Shown: positions 52,407 to 61,661, counted from the first letter of the stretch. The stretch: DNA of 64,000 nucleotides from Arthrobacter sp. D5-1 (GCF_017357425.1 NZ_CP014571.1:372001-436000), one strand, 5' to 3'. The notes: generated from the letters alone by a model not told the origin. Numbers and translations are program-made.

Positions 52407-53480
52407 CTACTGCAGCACGCGACTCCGTGGAGCCCGCACCAGCACCGCCACCGCGATGCCCACCACCGCTCCCACGAAAGTCTCGATGGCACGCTCCATC
52501 ACCAGTACGCCCGGATCCACGGGGGCCGCGAGTTGGGCGATCAGCAGGATCACGGGAGTGAAGAACACCATGGCCCACCCGTAGTGCCGCGCCATGAAGA
52601 GCTCGGTAGGGAACTGGCACAGGACCACCAGCACGGCCAACACCACGGCGGTGTGGCCCGGGAAGTACTGGAGCGGCGACAGCGGGCTGGGGAAAAGTAC
52701 GACGGCGACCACCGCCAACCCGAGGAACGTCCCCACGATGCGGTGGATGCCCCGGTGGACGCGGCTGGGGAGATCGGCGCCAGCGAGGGGTACGGCCGCG
52801 GCGGCCATGGCCCAGTGCGGATGGCCGCTGCCGCTGAGGATTCCGATGGCCCCGGCCACGCTGACAGCAAGGGCATACCGCGCAGCATGAACCATGGCCG
52901 CCTGGACCAATGGTCCCTGCCGGAGGGGGCCGCGGAGAACGGGAACGTCGCGGACGGCGCCGGACTCCCACCCACGGTGCCGGAACCACCCGGCGAAGCC
53001 AACCAGCAGCGACAAGGCGGCGGACGCAGCCCCGATGAGCACCGCCGTCGTGAGTGGGACGTTGGTTGGCACCGAAGCGCAGGCGCCCAGCGCGAGGATG
53101 CCAAAGAACGGGCCGATGGGCTTGAGGCGGACGGCATCCGCATACAGGGATCCAGCTCCGGCGAACAGGGTGGCCACCAGCACCAGCCACCACGAGTGGA
53201 TGTGGTGGACGGAAAGGAACACCCCGATGGTCAGCCCACCCACCAGGAACAGGGCGGCCTGGGCTTGGTGCTTGAGCCTGAGCTGATGCGTTTCGTTGCG
53301 TCCGTACATCCCTGTCAGCGCACCGAACACGGCGTACATCATGAGGTCCGGGCGGCCGATGAGAATGAGGAACAGTCCCGGGACTGCGACGCTCAGGGCA
53401 ACACGGACGGCGGAGAGGCGATCGTTGTTGGCCGGGCCCAGCCGATGGAGTTCACGGGCATGGGCGATGATTGCGGGCAC
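52407..53480 (-). CDS. FUSC-like membrane protein
   Basis: This 357-residue protein has about eleven hydrophobic segments arranged as two similar halves (VALSVAVPGLFLILIGRPDL and ALAVSVAGAIGILSGSGHPH). The motif GADLPSRVHRGIHRIVGTFL is typical of FUSC/YccS-type proteins, some of which export aromatic acids. It starts with GTG at 53480. The direction of transport and the substrate are unknown. It is convergent with the second fused sigma gene. Confidence 0.82.
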   Translation of the reverse strand: MPAIIAHARELHRLGPANNDRLSAVRVALSVAVPGLFLILIGRPDLMMYAVFGALTGMYGRNETHQLRLKHQAQAALFLVGGLTIGVFLSVHHIHSWWLVLVATLFAGAGSLYADAVRLKPIGPFFGILALGACASVPTNVPLTTAVLIGAASAALSLLVGFAGWFRHRGWESGAVRDVPVLRGPLRQGPLVQAAMVHAARYALAVSVAGAIGILSGSGHPHWAMAAAAVPLAGADLPSRVHRGIHRIVGTFLGLAVVAVVLFPSPLSPLQYFPGHTAVVLAVLVVLCQFPTELFMARHYGWAMVFFTPVILLIAQLAAPVDPGVLVMERAIETFVGAVVGIAVAVLVRAPRSRVLQ

Positions 53481-53613
53481 GGGGGAACACCACCAATCAT
53501 CGAGGGACTCCCTTGAAAATTATCAGGATGGCCAACTGTGCCGCCATAAGCCCGGTCACAAGCCGTAGCGAGATGGGGCACACGGAGCCGGGAAGGTCTG
53601 GGAAGATCAAGGT

Positions 53614-54084
53614 ATGCCCGTCGCTTTCGTCTGCCGCACCCGCTCCTCCATGCCGCCGCAGGAGTTGTTCGATCTCTCCCGCAACATCGATGCCCATGTG
53701 GGATCGATGACCAAGAGCCGCGAGAAGGCAGTGGACGGGGTCACCACTGGTTTGATCTCCGAAGGCGAGACCGTCACCTGGCAGGCCTGGCACCTCGGAG
53801 TCCGGTTCCGCATGACCAGCCGCATCACGCAGATGGAGGCGCCGGCGTCGTTCTCGGATGAACAGGTGAAGGGCCCCTTCAAGTACCTCCGCCACACGCA
53901 TGAGTTTCGGCCGGACGGCAGCGGGACGCTCATGGTGGACACCATCGAATTCGCTGCCCCCTTCGGACCGTTGGGCCGCTTGGTGGAGAAGCTGGTCCTG
54001 GGCCGCTACATGCAAAACCTGATCGAGAAGCGCAACGAATTCCTGGTGGCCCAGGCACCCCCGGCACTGGACGCCCGGCAATGA
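53614..54084 (+). CDS. SRPBCC family protein
   Basis: This 156-residue protein has the START/Bet v1-like pattern: VCRTRSSMPPQELFDLSRNI, a central strand set (VTWQAWHLGVRFRMTSRITQ, FKYLRHTHEFRPDGSGTLMV) and a C-terminal helix GPLGRLVEKLVLGRYMQNLI. Such proteins bind hydrophobic ligands. The ATG of the next gene overlaps its stop (ATGA), so the two form a pair. Confidence 0.87.
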   Translation: MPVAFVCRTRSSMPPQELFDLSRNIDAHVGSMTKSREKAVDGVTTGLISEGETVTWQAWHLGVRFRMTSRITQMEAPASFSDEQVKGPFKYLRHTHEFRPDGSGTLMVDTIEFAAPFGPLGRLVEKLVLGRYMQNLIEKRNEFLVAQAPPALDARQ

Positions 54085-54596
54085 TCAGGCTCGCGCATGC
54101 GGACGATCTCCTGATTCTGCAGGACATCGAGCGTGCCGCGGGCCAGGCGTTCCGGGCGTTGGGAATGGATTCAGTCGCGGACGACGAGCCACTCTCCACC
54201 AATGAGCTGCAGGGTTACGCCGCAGCGGGCCGGGCCTGGGTTTCCGTCGACGGGCTCGACTACCCGGTGGCGTACCTCTTGGCTGATGTCGTTGACGAGG
54301 CCGGGCATGTGGAACAGGTCAGCGTCCATCCGGACTACGCGCACCAAGGCCTGGGCCGCGAGCTCCTGCATGCCGCCCGCGTATGGACCCGCGGCCATGG
54401 AATGCAGCGCCAAACCCTGAGCACCTTCCGGGATGTGCCATGGAACGCTCCGTACTACCGCCGCCTTGGCTTCGAGGTGCTCGACGCCGGCAGCTGGGGT
54501 CCGCAGTTGACCCGCCTGATGGAGCACGAGGCTGGGCTGGGCCTGACCCGTTGGCCGCGGGTAGCGATGTGGCGTCCAGCTGTCCCGCCCAGGTAG
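54081..54596 (+). CDS. GNAT N-acetyltransferase
   Basis: This 171-residue protein has the acetyl-CoA motif VSVHPDYAHQGLGRELLHAA (Q/RxxGxG/A) and a late PYYRRLGFEVLD. The family acetylates amines of proteins or small molecules, and the acceptor is unknown here. It is coupled to the SRPBCC gene by 4 bp and convergent with the VOC gene 11 bp away. Confidence 0.88.
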   Translation: MIRLAHADDLLILQDIERAAGQAFRALGMDSVADDEPLSTNELQGYAAAGRAWVSVDGLDYPVAYLLADVVDEAGHVEQVSVHPDYAHQGLGRELLHAARVWTRGHGMQRQTLSTFRDVPWNAPYYRRLGFEVLDAGSWGPQLTRLMEHEAGLGLTRWPRVAMWRPAVPPR

Positions 54597-54607
54597 CCCC
54601 GGCACCG

Positions 54608-55027
54608 TCAGTCCGCTACCAGCTCCACCTCATAGCTGTCCGTGTTGAGCAGGTAGGCAGCGTAGTGGTCCGGGCCGCCGGCGTGCGGGTATTTGGACTC
54701 GAACATTTCGTACCAGCCTGCATCCGCGCCGAGCGCCCTGATCCGGTCCACATTTTCGCGTGTGCCTGCGTGGAAGGCCACATGATTGACCCCCGGATCA
54801 GTGCGGCGGTGGGTTGTTGCAGTGGCGGCATCCGTCTGCTCCACCACAACGTAGGTGCCGCCAAGCTTCCAACTGCACCCCGTGGGCCACTCCTGGAAGG
54901 GCTGGTAGCCGAGCTCGCCCAGCAACCAGCCCCACTCTTCCCTTGCCCTCTCAAGGAACGGCACCCAGATCTCCAGGTGGTGGATGGACCCCTTGGGTTT
55001 TGGGGATTCCGAAGCAACCTCACGCAT
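54608..55027 (-). CDS. VOC/glyoxalase family protein
   Basis: This 139-residue protein starts with an eight-residue extension, then SIHHLEIWVPFLERAREEWG. It has VNHVAFHAGTRENVDRIRAL and ends YAAYLLNTDSYEVELVAD, with the first His and last Glu of the usual metal site. It is the last gene of a three-gene minus-strand set with a PaiB-like protein and an EamA transporter (gaps of 9 and 7 bp). The role is unknown, perhaps detoxification. Confidence 0.85.
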   Translation of the reverse strand: MREVASESPKPKGSIHHLEIWVPFLERAREEWGWLLGELGYQPFQEWPTGCSWKLGGTYVVVEQTDAATATTHRRTDPGVNHVAFHAGTRENVDRIRALGADAGWYEMFESKYPHAGGPDHYAAYLLNTDSYEVELVAD

Positions 55028-55036
55028 GCGCCGAGT

Positions 55037-55660
55037 CTACGAGGTCCGCGCGCGTTCCACATCGGCTGCGCTCGCCGAGTCGCCACGGGCCCGGAGTCCC
55101 GCGATGACTCCGTCAACATCAGCCGGAGTACGGTTCTGGCTGAGTTTCGTCTTCGCTTCCACCCGGGTGATGACGAGTTCGACGCCGACAATCGCCTTTA
55201 GCTGACCGGCAATGAACCGTTCGGGTGCTTCGTCAACGGTCCAGGGTTTGGGCATGCCGGCCTCATGCTGGTTCGACAGGCGCCGCACGTGCCGGCCCAA
55301 CCATTCGGCGTCGTCGTGGATCACCAGTTCACCGTAGACGTGGGCCGTGGAGTAGTTCCAGGTGGGCACCACCCGTCCGTGCGCCGCTTTGGAGGCGTAC
55401 CAGGACGGAGAAATGTAGGCATCGTTGCCTTGCACGATCATGAGAGCCTCACCGACAGCAGCTGAAGACCACTGGGTGTTGTTGCGGGCCATGTGCGCGT
55501 GCAGTGCACCGTGCTCACCGATCGAGGGTTCGTAGACGAACGGCAGGAGGGTGGCAAGCAACCCGTCCTCTGTCATGGTCACGAGGTTGGCTGCTCCGGC
55601 GTGCCGGAGCAGCGACTCGACGGTGTCGGGGGAGGGGGCAAAGTGTGCTGGTGTGTACAT
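55037..55660 (-). CDS. FMN-binding negative transcriptional regulator, PaiB family
   Basis: This 207-residue protein has the PaiB pattern: MYTPAHFAPSPDTVESLLRH, NTQWSSAAVGEALMIVQGND, AYISPSWYASKAAHGRVVPT, WNYSTAHVYGEL and FIAGQLKAIVGVELVITRVE. The fold is a split-barrel FMN-binding protein; Bacillus PaiB represses sporulation and protease genes. It lies between the EamA and VOC genes, and its target here is unknown. Confidence 0.9.
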   Translation of the reverse strand: MYTPAHFAPSPDTVESLLRHAGAANLVTMTEDGLLATLLPFVYEPSIGEHGALHAHMARNNTQWSSAAVGEALMIVQGNDAYISPSWYASKAAHGRVVPTWNYSTAHVYGELVIHDDAEWLGRHVRRLSNQHEAGMPKPWTVDEAPERFIAGQLKAIVGVELVITRVEAKTKLSQNRTPADVDGVIAGLRARGDSASAADVERARTS

Positions 55661-55667
55661 GGTTTTC

Positions 55668-56549
55668 CTACTTCCTTAGCCTGACGCGGACAGCGGCTCC
55701 GGCGCAAAGGATCACTGCGAGGCCACCCACCACGGTGGTCCACGTCAGCGGTTCGCCCAGGAGAAGGCCGGCCCACGCGATGGTCATCACGGGTTGGACG
55801 AGTTGGATCTGGCTGACCTGCGCCATGGGCCCGATGGCCAGGCCGCGGTACCAGGCGAAGAAGCCGAGGAACATGCTCACCACACCGAGGTAGGCGAAGG
55901 ACAACCACTGGAGCGGTGTGGCTTGTGGCATGCCGGAGCCCAGGGAAACGAGGGTCAACAGGATCATGGCGGGAGCAGCCACCACCAGCGCCCACGAGAT
56001 GGTTTGCCAGGAGCCGAGCTCCCGGGCCAGCAATCCACCTTCCGCATAGCCAATGGCTGCAGCAACCACGGCTCCGAGCAGCAGGAGGTCGGCCCAATGA
56101 AGCGAGCCAAAACCACCGGATTGAACCAAGGCAAACACGAGGGCAGCAACGACGCCCACGGCCGTGAGGATCCAGAAGAGGAGCCGTGGACGCTCGCGCC
56201 CGCGCAGTACCGCCACGGTGGCCGTGGCCGCAGGCAGCAGGGCGATGACGATTGCCCCGTGGCTCGCGGAGGTACTGGTCAGAGCGAAGGTAGTCAGCAG
56301 GGGGAACCCCGCCACAATTCCGCCGGCTACCACCGCCAGGCGGATCCACTGCGTGCCGCGCGGAAACCGTTGCCGGGTGAAGGCCAGGGCGAGTGCGGCA
56401 AGAAGGGCGGCAACCACGGCCCGGCCCGCTCCGATGAACAAGGGGGACATGCCTTCCACAGCTACTCGGGTGAGCGGAACGGTGAAAGAGAAGGCGACGA
56501 CGCCGAGGAGGCCCCACCAGATTCCGGTCGAAGTCCGGGTGGATACCAC
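55668..56549 (-). CDS. EamA/DMT family transporter
   Basis: The protein has about 293 residues and ten hydrophobic segments in two EamA repeats (GIWWGLLGVVAFSFTVPLTR; GEPLTWTTVVGGLAVILCAG). I prefer the GTG at 56549: a TACACT -10-like hexamer lies ten bases upstream, so the transcript would be leaderless. An ATG at 56588 adds 13 residues but would share bases with the divergent ATG. EamA members export metabolites, often amino acids, which fits the MocR regulator beside it. Confidence 0.88.
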   Translation of the reverse strand: MVSTRTSTGIWWGLLGVVAFSFTVPLTRVAVEGMSPLFIGAGRAVVAALLAALALAFTRQRFPRGTQWIRLAVVAGGIVAGFPLLTTFALTSTSASHGAIVIALLPAATATVAVLRGRERPRLLFWILTAVGVVAALVFALVQSGGFGSLHWADLLLLGAVVAAAIGYAEGGLLARELGSWQTISWALVVAAPAMILLTLVSLGSGMPQATPLQWLSFAYLGVVSMFLGFFAWYRGLAIGPMAQVSQIQLVQPVMTIAWAGLLLGEPLTWTTVVGGLAVILCAGAAVRVRLRK

Positions 56550-56563
56550 TGGCCGCGAAAGTG

Positions 56564-56577
56564 TAGTAGCGCTACTA
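56564..56577. promoter_or_regulatory. perfect 14-bp palindrome between divergent genes
   Basis: TAGTAGCGCTACTA sits between the EamA and MocR starts. TACTAT within and just after it is a -10 for the mocR-type gene, and TACACT on the other strand one for the transporter gene. A regulator bound here would control both promoters; the MocR-type protein is the obvious candidate. Confidence 0.72.
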
Positions 56578-56586
56578 TTAGGACTC

Positions 56587-58002
56587 ATGAACAACGATAG
56601 CAGTTCTCGGATTGTCTCGCGAGTAAAAGAATGGATCGCAAGCGCTGCCCCGGGGGCCAAACTGCCATCAACGCGCCAACTCGTGGCCGAGTATCAGGCC
56701 AGTCCGGTTACAGTGCAGAAAGCGCTGCGGACACTCACGGCGCAGGGGCTGATTGAAAGCCGTCCCGGGGTCGGAACTTTCGTGCGGGCCTACCGCACTG
56801 CGCGGCCCTCCGACTACGGCTGGCAAACAGCCGCCTTGCGGTCAGCCCAGGCCGCGCGGCCCCTGAACTCTGCCGCGATGCGGAGCGCTACCAATGACGT
56901 CATCGCGTTCCACTCCGGTTACCCTTCCCGCGAACTGTTGCCCGAGAGGCTTGTTCGAGCCGCGCTGACAAGGGCCGCCAGGGGAGATGCCGCCCTGTCC
57001 CGGCCGCCGGCGCAGGGCTTGCCCGAACTCCAGACCTGGTTCGCACAGGAACTCAGTACCTCAACCCCGGTGGGCGTGACTCCGCCCCAGCCGAGCGACG
57101 TCGTGATTCTGCCCGGCAGCCAAAGCGGGCTCAGCTCCATTTTCCGGGGACTGGTGGGACACGGACAGCCGCTGCTGGTGGAGTCGCCCAGTTACTGGGG
57201 CGCGCTGCTGGCAGCGGGCCAGGCAGGCGTCAATGTCATTCCTGTCCCCAGCGGCCCGGAGGGGCCTGACCCGGATGAGCTGGAGAGGGCCTTTGAAGAA
57301 TCCGGAGCGCGGATGTTCTACGCGCAACCCAACTTCGCGAATCCCACGGGAGCGCAATGGTCGGCGGAACGGGGCGAGGAAGTCCTGCGGATCGTCCAGC
57401 GGCACGGAGCTTTCCTCGTGGAGGATGACTGGGCGCACGACTTCGGCATCACCGCACCGTCGGTCCCGCTCGCTGCCAAGGACGACTCCGGCCACGTGGT
57501 CTACATCCGTTCCCTGACCAAGAGCGTTTCCCCGTCCATCCGCGTCGCAGCGATCATCGCCCGGGGACCGGCGCGCGAACGAATCATGGGCGCGCAGGCC
57601 GCCGAATCCATGTACGTCAGTGGGGTGCTTCAGGCGGCAGCGCTCGACGTCGTCACCCAGCCCGGGTGGCAAACGCACCTTCGCGGACTCAGCCACCAGC
57701 TGCAGTCACGCCGCGACCTCTTGGTCACCAGCCTCCGCGAGCACGTCCCGCAAGCGCACCTCAGCCACCTGCCCAAGGGTGGCTTGAATCTGTGGCTGCG
57801 AATGCCGGACGGGTTCGACGTCGAACGTCTCACCAAGGATTGTGAGGCATCCGGGGTGCTCATTGCCGCCGGCACGGAGTGGTTCCCCGCGGAACCGGAG
57901 GGACCCTACATTCGGCTCAACTACGCCGGCCCCAACCCGGGTGGTTTCCCTGAAGGTGCCAGGATCATCGGCGAGGCCGTCAAAGGCTTGCTGCAATCCT
58001 GA
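56587..58002 (+). CDS. MocR-type GntR regulator with aminotransferase-like domain
   Basis: This 471-residue protein has a GntR winged helix at about 1-70 (SRIVSRVKEWIASAAPGAKL) and a fold-type I aminotransferase domain with NPTGAQW and the PLP lysine at about 312 (SLTKSVSPS). MocR proteins sense PLP or amino-donor compounds and often control transporters or vitamin B6 genes. The ATG lies 9 nt after TACTAT, so translation may be leaderless. It probably regulates the divergent EamA-PaiB-VOC unit. Confidence 0.92.
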   Translation: MNNDSSSRIVSRVKEWIASAAPGAKLPSTRQLVAEYQASPVTVQKALRTLTAQGLIESRPGVGTFVRAYRTARPSDYGWQTAALRSAQAARPLNSAAMRSATNDVIAFHSGYPSRELLPERLVRAALTRAARGDAALSRPPAQGLPELQTWFAQELSTSTPVGVTPPQPSDVVILPGSQSGLSSIFRGLVGHGQPLLVESPSYWGALLAAGQAGVNVIPVPSGPEGPDPDELERAFEESGARMFYAQPNFANPTGAQWSAERGEEVLRIVQRHGAFLVEDDWAHDFGITAPSVPLAAKDDSGHVVYIRSLTKSVSPSIRVAAIIARGPARERIMGAQAAESMYVSGVLQAAALDVVTQPGWQTHLRGLSHQLQSRRDLLVTSLREHVPQAHLSHLPKGGLNLWLRMPDGFDVERLTKDCEASGVLIAAGTEWFPAEPEGPYIRLNYAGPNPGGFPEGARIIGEAVKGLLQS

Positions 58003-58033
58003 GGCGGGCACCGCCGTCGTGCCCTCTTAACAG

Positions 58034-58081
58034 CCGTAGCCACCAACCTCAAGGAGAGCGCCTTGGGGGTGGTGGCTACGG
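58034..58081 (+). terminator. long hairpin after the mocR-type gene
   Basis: A 21-bp stem has CCGTAGCCACCA perfectly paired with TGGTGGCTACGG, then one mismatch, one wobble and CAAGG/CCTTG, around AGAGCG. It lies between convergent genes. No T-run follows, so it may be a factor-assisted or bidirectional terminator. Confidence 0.65.
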
Positions 58082-58158
58082 TGGGCGGCAAGCTGCCGCG
58101 AACTATCTGAATCGCTTGCAGTAGTCGTCACTGCGCAGAAGTTGCAGGCAAAGAGTTC

Positions 58159-59784
58159 CTAAGCGGGGGTCAGGTCCTTGTTGCCTTTGCCGAACACTGC
58201 GTCATCAATGGGCTGGCCGTCGAACGGCATCTCGTCCAGGTTGATGAGCGGGTTGGTGTCCTGGGTTGCTACAAGCTCGCGTGCTTCAGCCTGGGTGTCC
58301 ACGCTGGGCATGGAGCCCGGCAGGGGACGCTGGGCGGATTCACGGAGGAAGTAGATGGCGATGGCGCCCACGATGGATGTGGCCATCAGGTAGTACGCCG
58401 GCATCATGTCATCGCCGGTGCCCTCGATCAGGCCCTGGACGATGAACGGCGTGGTTCCGCCGAAGATCGCCACCGAGAAGTTGTACGCGATGCCCATTCC
58501 GCCATAGCGGCTGGACGTCGGGAACAGTGCCGGCAGGGCCGAGGCCAGGTTGGCGATGTAGAACGTCACAGGGAAAGCGATCAGGGCAAGGCCGGCCAGC
58601 GTGGACCAGATCTCGCCAATGCCGATCAGCATGAATGCAGGTACCGAGAAGACGATGGTGCTGCCTGCGCCTACCCACAGCACCGGACGGCGTCCGATGC
58701 GGTCAGAGAGCTTGCCGGTCAGTGGAATACAAACAGCCATGATCACCAGGACAGGGATGGTCAGCAGGGTGCCGTGGACGGGGTCGTAGCCCTTGGAATC
58801 CGTGAGGTACGTGGGCATGTAGGAGGTTAGGGCGTAGCCAACAGTGTTGGCAGCTGCTGCCAGGATCATGGCCAGCACGATCTGGCGCCAGTAGGCCTTG
58901 ACGATTCCGATGGGTCCCTTGGCGACTGCAGCGTCCTGTGACGCTGCATCCTTGGCAGAGGCCTCCTGGGCGTCCAGGGTGGCCTGGAACTGGGGGGATT
59001 CCTCGATCTTGCTACGGAAGTACACCGCGATGAGGCCCAGCGGACCAGCGATCAGGAACGGAATCCTCCAGCCCCACTCCTCCATGGCGGCCTGTCCCAG
59101 CGTGAGCTGCAGGACCGAAACCAGGGCGGCGCCGAGGGCGAAGCCAATGTAGCTGCCCATATCAAGGAAGCTGGCAAAGTAGCCGCGGCGCTTGTCCGGG
59201 GCGTACTCGCTGACAAAGGTGGTGGCACCGGCGTACTCGCCACCGGTGGAGAAGCCCTGGATGAGCTTCAGGATGACCAGCAACGCGGCGGCCCAGATGC
59301 CGATCTGCGCATAGCCGGGAAGGAGGCCGACGGCGAACGTACTTGCCGCCATCAGCATCAGTGTTGCTGCGAGCACCTTCTGTCGGCCAACCTTGTCGCC
59401 AAGCCAACCGAACACCACGCCACCGAGGGGGCGTGCGATGAAGGTTGCGGCGAAGGTGCCCAGAAGGAAGAGTGTTTGGACGGACTTGTCTGCTTCCGGC
59501 AGGAAGACAGGGCCCATGGTGGTGATGAGGTAGCCGAACACGCCGACGTCGTACCATTCCATGGTGTTGCCGACGATCGTGCCGCCGAGTGCTTTGCGCA
59601 GCATCGGCTTGTTCACCACGTTGACGTCGGACTCTTTGAGCCGGCGCTTCGGGCGAAGCTTCGTTTTCTTCGTTGCGTTCTTTACTGCATCTGTGGCGGC
59701 CGGGGTTGGGCCTGCCAATACCTGGTTCCCGGTGGCGTTCCTTGCGCCATCCGGAGAGACGGTGTTGCTTTGGTCTGTGGGCAT
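58159..59784 (-). CDS. MFS transporter, metabolite:H+ symporter (MHS/ProP-like)
   Basis: This 541-residue protein has twelve TM segments and MHS marks (GNTMEWYDVGVFGYL; RPLGGVVFGWLGDKVGRQKV; GYALTSYMPTYLTDSKGY; GKLSDRIGRRPVL). Relatives import proline/betaine, shikimate or citrate. The first 70 residues and the last 40 are hydrophilic. The ATG at 59784 is preceded by AGGAGA; a longer start at 59850 is less likely. It is monocistronic, with no neighbour to suggest a substrate. Confidence 0.9.
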   Translation of the reverse strand: MPTDQSNTVSPDGARNATGNQVLAGPTPAATDAVKNATKKTKLRPKRRLKESDVNVVNKPMLRKALGGTIVGNTMEWYDVGVFGYLITTMGPVFLPEADKSVQTLFLLGTFAATFIARPLGGVVFGWLGDKVGRQKVLAATLMLMAASTFAVGLLPGYAQIGIWAAALLVILKLIQGFSTGGEYAGATTFVSEYAPDKRRGYFASFLDMGSYIGFALGAALVSVLQLTLGQAAMEEWGWRIPFLIAGPLGLIAVYFRSKIEESPQFQATLDAQEASAKDAASQDAAVAKGPIGIVKAYWRQIVLAMILAAAANTVGYALTSYMPTYLTDSKGYDPVHGTLLTIPVLVIMAVCIPLTGKLSDRIGRRPVLWVGAGSTIVFSVPAFMLIGIGEIWSTLAGLALIAFPVTFYIANLASALPALFPTSSRYGGMGIAYNFSVAIFGGTTPFIVQGLIEGTGDDMMPAYYLMATSIVGAIAIYFLRESAQRPLPGSMPSVDTQAEARELVATQDTNPLINLDEMPFDGQPIDDAVFGKGNKDLTPA

Positions 59785-60013
59785 TTGGGCTTCTCCTAGG
59801 GAGGTCATTTGCTTGCGACTTCTGCTGCCCCGCTCTGGGCAGGCCTTCAATTTTACGGGGTTTCGGCGGAAAACCCGAGTTGAGATCGGATTTTTGGGCC
59901 GTTTGAGGGTGCAATTTGCCTAGGTGTGTTGCATCTCATTGCCCGTTCTTGCCCCGTAATCATGCGGATCCCGGCCTGTTTTTGCCCTCCGGAGCACCTT
60001 GTTACCAAATTGT

Positions 60014-60838
60014 TTAGCTGAGCCCACTTAACGGGCCCGATTCGGGCCTAAAAGCTGATGGATCAGGTGATCCGAGGACCAGCGCAGCGTCGAGATCCTC
60101 GTCTGAAACCACCCTGGGAAGCAGGCCGGCCCCCGCCATAATCCCGGCCGTCCCGGACGCCTGTGTTTCCGACGTTTCCACCAACAGCGACCCACCCGGC
60201 GCCAGCCACTCAGCCGCCCCCTCGGCAACCCGACGCTGGACAGCCAAACCGTCAGCGCCGCCGTCGAGCGCCACCAGCGGCTCGTGAAGCCGCGCCTCCG
60301 GCGGCATCATGCTGATGGAGTCCGTGGGAACATACGGCGCGTTCGCGAGCAGCACGTCCACACGCCCCAGTAGTTCACGGGGGAGTGCGGCATAAAGATC
60401 GCCCTGATGGACCATTCCGCCACGGGGCTCAACGTTGCGGCGTGCGCAGTGGACTGCAGCGGGGTCGATGTCCGCCGCGTGCAGTTCGCAGCTCCCCAGA
60501 AGGTCGCTCACGGCCGCACCTATTGCCCCCGAACCGCAGCAGAGATCGACGACGACGGCACCTGGCTTGGCGATCAGGGCCGCCCGGCGCACCAGGAACT
60601 CCGTCCGGCGCCGCGGAACGAACACGCCGGGCTGCACAGCCATGCGCGTCCCGCAAAACTCTGTCCAGCCCACAATGTGCTCAAGAGGCTGTCCACTGAC
60701 TCTCTGTTCCACCATGCGGTTGAGCTCGTCCGGATGGTTGGCGGCCTCCAGGAGGAGGCGGGCCTCGTCCTCCGCGAAAACGCAGCCCGCTGCACGAAGT
60801 GTGGTGGCGATGGATGCTCTCCGGGTCACGTTTGCCAT
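60014..60838 (-). CDS. putative protein N5-glutamine methyltransferase (PrmC/HemK-like)
   Basis: This 274-residue SAM-dependent methyltransferase has VVVDLCCGSGAIGAAVSDLL for SAM and NAPYVP in place of the usual NPPY. The Asn and aromatic remain but the first Pro is Ala, a change common in the actinobacterial paralog group. The N-terminal helical part (DEARLLLEAANHPDELNRMV; LEHIVGWTEFCG) is the release-factor-binding type. The true PrmC is normally encoded next to prfA, so this is more likely the second paralog. Confidence 0.83.
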   Translation of the reverse strand: MANVTRRASIATTLRAAGCVFAEDEARLLLEAANHPDELNRMVEQRVSGQPLEHIVGWTEFCGTRMAVQPGVFVPRRRTEFLVRRAALIAKPGAVVVDLCCGSGAIGAAVSDLLGSCELHAADIDPAAVHCARRNVEPRGGMVHQGDLYAALPRELLGRVDVLLANAPYVPTDSISMMPPEARLHEPLVALDGGADGLAVQRRVAEGAAEWLAPGGSLLVETSETQASGTAGIMAGAGLLPRVVSDEDLDAALVLGSPDPSAFRPESGPLSGLS

Positions 60839-61132
60839 GCTAGCCGAGGAAGACTGGTGGGCCGGAAGGTGGATTGGACGTCGGATTGGAAGTCGCTGCA
60901 GGTGAGGGGTTCACAAATCCGCCGGGACTTGGTTAGGGTATGAAGCATGGGAACACTGATTTTTGAGTAGACCGGCCTCTGCCCGTAACGGCACAGCCGC
61001 GTTTCATCTGACAAAAATCCACGCCTGTTGAGGCCCTGCCTCCATGCCGTTCCCGTTCTCGACGCCTTTTTCCCGAACCGCAACGACATGGGATACGTGT
61101 CTCTTCAGGACTCAGACTTAAGGAGTCCACGA

Positions 61133-61366
61133 ATGACTGCCAACCCTTCCGAAAACAACACCCCCGAGACCCCATCACCGGGAAGCTCAGCCAAAACTCC
61201 GGTATCCGGCGGCATCAAGTCCAAGCTGACCGATGCCCAGAAGGCCATGCTGGCCAGCAAATCCGGGGGCGGTGCACCGGCCGGCTGGCAGAGCACCGGC
61301 AAGGGGCACAAGCCCACCTCGGCCAGCGGCAAGCAGGCTAAGACCGAGAAGAAGGTCCGCTGGTAA
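61133..61366 (+). CDS. small basic disordered protein, unknown
   Basis: This protein has 77 residues from the ATG at 61133, with AAGGAG upstream. The first 30 residues are Ser/Thr/Pro-rich, then GGIKSKLTDAQKAMLASKSG and a Lys/Gly-rich tail ending KKVRW. It looks intrinsically disordered and possibly nucleic-acid-binding. I know no named family that fits. It lies 34 bp before the next small gene on the same strand and is probably co-transcribed. The 294 bp before it show no other gene. Confidence 0.65.
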   Translation: MTANPSENNTPETPSPGSSAKTPVSGGIKSKLTDAQKAMLASKSGGGAPAGWQSTGKGHKPTSASGKQAKTEKKVRW

Positions 61367-61400
61367 AACCTGCGGACAGGCACACTGGAAAGGAAGAACC

Positions 61401-61661
61401 ATGACTGCGAACTACGATTCCGAACGCATCAATCCTGAGGTTGCAAGCCACTTGGTGGAGTCCATGGACATGGCCCCGATGCCCGAGCCGACCACCATCG
61501 CCGTTGCACTTGGCGGTGACCAGGGCAGGCAGTGGCCGGACGGTAACGGTAAACGCCGCCACCCGAAGGAGCGCGACCAAGCCCACGGCCGCATGGGCCA
61601 AGGGGCAGCTGTGACGGCCATCCACAGGACCAGCCGCCCGCAAATGCCGCACTCCTCCTAG
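61401..61661 (+). CDS. small hypothetical protein
   Basis: This protein has 86 residues from the ATG at 61401, with GGAAAGGAAG upstream. It has an acidic first half (EVASHLVESMDMAPMPEPTT) and a basic Gly/His-rich second half (GKRRHPKERDQAHGRMGQGA). There is no membrane segment. It has the look of a conserved, short actinobacterial protein of unknown role. It ends just before the second copy of the large hairpin element. Confidence 0.6.
   Translation: MTANYDSERINPEVASHLVESMDMAPMPEPTTIAVALGGDQGRQWPDGNGKRRHPKERDQAHGRMGQGAAVTAIHRTSRPQMPHSS

Noticed and set aside
60839..61132. Possible RNA gene in the 294-bp gap before the small basic gene
   Set aside because: I found no tRNA-like fold, strong hairpin or terminator in it. 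It reads as promoter DNA only.
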